Positions 6,089-6,486 of a DNA stretch of 6,486 nt are shown in pieces; the stretch's first letter is position 1, and every line of letters starts with the position of its first letter. The DNA is from an uncultured beta proteobacterium (GTDB taxonomy: Bacteria > Pseudomonadota > Gammaproteobacteria > Burkholderiales > Burkholderiaceae), in contig CAIKGX010000049.1 in the NCBI GenBank assembly GCA_903827075.1, positions 1-6,486 on the forward strand, given 5' to 3'. Both the position numbers and the translations under genes were made by a program. The notes beneath the pieces are model-generated. The model made no database searches and was not told the origin of the DNA. It saw nothing but the letters and a program-made list of their open reading frames with translations.

Positions 6089-6486
6089 ATGAATACACCA
6101 TTTGGCTTAGCCAATCTCTGGCTTGAAGGCGATATGATTACCCGCTTTGTGGCACTCGCTCTTTTGGCCTGCTCCATCATCACCTGGGTGATTTTGCTCA
6201 GTCGATATTGGGACCTACGCAATCTACGCAAACTCAAGCCTGAGTTAGAAAAGTTTTGGAAAGCCACTTCATTTGATCAAGGCCTCTATTCCTTCACCAA
6301 TCATGAGGCTAACCCCTACTATCAGATTGCTAAAGCGGCTACTGGAGCATCGGAGCACCATCAAAGCCAGTCAACCAACCATCGCGAACTATTGCAAACA
6401 CTGAACTATGCTGAATGGATGTCGAGAAGCATTAAGAATAGTATTGATGGTGTTGCCGCTCAATTACAAAAGGGCTTGACCTTCCT
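6089..6486 (+). CDS. exbB: ExbB / MotA-TolQ-ExbB proton-channel protein, N-terminal part (cut by window edge)
   Basis: The frame from ATG 6089 stays open for 132 full codons to the window edge. A short amphipathic start (NTPFGLANLWLEGD) precedes a first membrane helix at about 17-38 (ITRFVALALLACSIITWVIL). A cytoplasmic region follows, with RYWDLRNLRKLKPELEKFW and then a helix ending in IDGVAAQLQKGLTFL (119-133). In ExbB and TolQ proteins this last stretch runs directly into the second membrane helix with its conserved Thr- and Gly-rich face, which lies outside the window. ExbB pentamers with ExbD form the inner-membrane proton channel that drives TonB. The position five bases after a tonB-like gene favours ExbB over TolQ or MotA. 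The ribosome-binding site is weak (AAAGAA at a long spacing). exbD is the expected next gene, but that is inference. Confidence 0.88.
   Translation, partial: MNTPFGLANLWLEGDMITRFVALALLACSIITWVILLSRYWDLRNLRKLKPELEKFWKATSFDQGLYSFTNHEANPYYQIAKAATGASEHHQSQSTNHRELLQTLNYAEWMSRSIKNSIDGVAAQLQKGLTF

Overview
The window looks like chromosomal DNA of a betaproteobacterium of the order Burkholderiales. A Polynucleobacter-like freshwater species is my best guess, from moderate GC, protein style and gene order; no marker in the window proves the genus. It splits into a short accessory-looking left end (about 1-745) and a dense housekeeping region (about 743-6486).

Left end: the minus strand carries the N-terminal 126 residues of a nucleotidyltransferase-fold protein of the GSU2403 type, cut by the window edge. 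About 365 bases without a convincing gene follow (379-742). This stretch holds a G-run cluster, an AT-rich patch with a short direct repeat, and a strong minus-strand terminator hairpin. That terminator ends tRNA-Ser(GGA), also on the minus strand. An accessory-type gene just beyond a tRNA 3' end suggests the edge of an element integrated at the tRNA, but no integrase or second att copy is visible.

Centre: acs (acetyl-CoA synthetase) is complete on the minus strand. It diverges from a class I fumarase gene on the plus strand across a 164-base shared regulatory region. That region holds a TTTGC-N6-GCAAA palindrome just upstream of a good -10 box for the fumarase gene. Acs activates acetate to acetyl-CoA, and fumarase hydrates fumarate to malate in the TCA cycle that oxidises it, so the pair makes metabolic sense.

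Right end: fumarase, murI (glutamate racemase), a tonB-like gene and exbB run in one direction with gaps of 40, 4 and 5 bases and no visible terminator, so they are probably an operon. murI can only start at TTG. TonB and ExbB are parts of the proton-driven inner-membrane motor for TonB-dependent outer-membrane transporters; exbD probably follows outside the window. exbB is cut by the right edge.

I found no CRISPR array, insertion sequence, transposase, riboswitch or clearly new multi-gene system. The least explained items are the nucleotidyltransferase-fold gene, whose apparent promoter and start lie inside an inverted repeat, and the non-coding stretch beside it.
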